Assembly: GCA_022866585.1 (NCBI GenBank)
Contig: JALHUP010000340.1
Coordinates: 1 to 12,573, forward strand
Reading direction: 5' to 3'
Source: Candidatus Zixiibacteriota bacterium
GTDB taxonomy: Bacteria; Zixibacteria; MSB-5A5; SM1-73
DNA: 12,573 nt
A program made the position numbers and the translations under genes. This document shows, in pieces, positions 12,416 through 12,573 of this stretch (the stretch's first letter is position 1; each line of letters begins with the position of its first letter). The notes beneath the pieces are model-generated. The model did not search any database, was not told the DNA's origin, and worked only from the letters and a program-made list of their open reading frames with translations.

Positions 12416-12573
12416 ATGGCAGAACCGAACCGCAAAAAATATATAGAAATTCTTCAGAAGATGACGGGAGAAGAGCGTGTGCGAATCGCATTCGAGCTAT
12501 TCGAATTTGCGAAGGATATCATGATTGAAGGAATCAAAGCTCAAAACCCCGGAATAACGCCTGAAGAGATTCA
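12416..12573 (+). CDS. Small conserved protein of unknown function, partial (C-terminus beyond the window)
   Basis: ATG 12416 opens 52 codons to the window edge. The readable part is MAEPNRKKYIEILQKMTGE, then ERVRIAFELFEFAKDIMIEGIKAQ and NPGITPEEI. This pattern, a methionine-threonine/proline start to a helix, a FELxEFAxD/E helix, then A-x-NPG-x-x-xEE, matches a group of short uncharacterised proteins common in candidate phyla, sometimes followed by a nucleotidyltransferase-like gene. I cannot name a function. No good ribosome binding site is visible; the preceding palindrome crowds the start. The 3' part and any partner gene are outside the window. Confidence 0.65.
   Translation, partial: MAEPNRKKYIEILQKMTGEERVRIAFELFEFAKDIMIEGIKAQNPGITPEEI

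Overview
The window looks like a piece of an uncultivated bacterium's chromosome: AT-leaning DNA with bacterial Shine-Dalgarno sites and an accessory, repeat-rich flavour between the genes. A secreted protein ending in a type I dockerin of the form GDVNFDGKLDVTDIVYLVNYLY is common in Zixibacteria and neighbouring candidate phyla. That placement is an inference from style, not a proof.

Left part (1-3600). The left edge cuts a reverse-strand kptA (RNA 2'-phosphotransferase), readable from its start to residue 152. A 560-base gap holds two candidate promoters and a CT/GC-rich repeat. It is followed by an M48 metalloprotease lipoprotein that is frameshifted exactly at its HEXXH zinc motif. A bidirectional terminator separates this gene from a convergent secreted protein with two similar beta-rich modules and a C-terminal dockerin.

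Middle (3590-6040). An HNH endonuclease is followed by heptanucleotide repeats, then trpS and scpA, which probably form an operon ending at a clear terminator near 6037. TrpS carries the four-cysteine pattern of the iron-sulfur TrpRS type known from Thermotoga maritima.

Right part (6168-12365). This is a fatty-acid beta-oxidation cluster on the + strand: 3-hydroxyacyl-CoA dehydrogenase, SCP2-type thiolase and two acyl-CoA dehydrogenases. Enoyl-CoA hydratase and electron-transfer flavoprotein genes are not in the window. Between thiolase and the first acyl-CoA dehydrogenase lies a type II toxin-antitoxin pair whose ParE/RelE-like toxin has a stop at codon 10. It is followed directly by a second, diverged copy of the last 23 codons of the thiolase gene, the scar of a lost paralogue or of a rearrangement. 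A partial small conserved protein starts at the right edge.

The intergenic spaces carry several short stem-loops preceded by GTAG or GGAG, the hallmark of REP sequences mobilised by RAYT transposases. Two of them (9706-9729 and 9788-9811) share every unpaired position but differ in five compensated base pairs. I found no CRISPR array, tRNA, rRNA or intact mobile element, and no convincing wholly new multi-gene system. The strongest leads are the broken toxin with the thiolase scar, the REP-like family and the probable iron-sulfur TrpRS.
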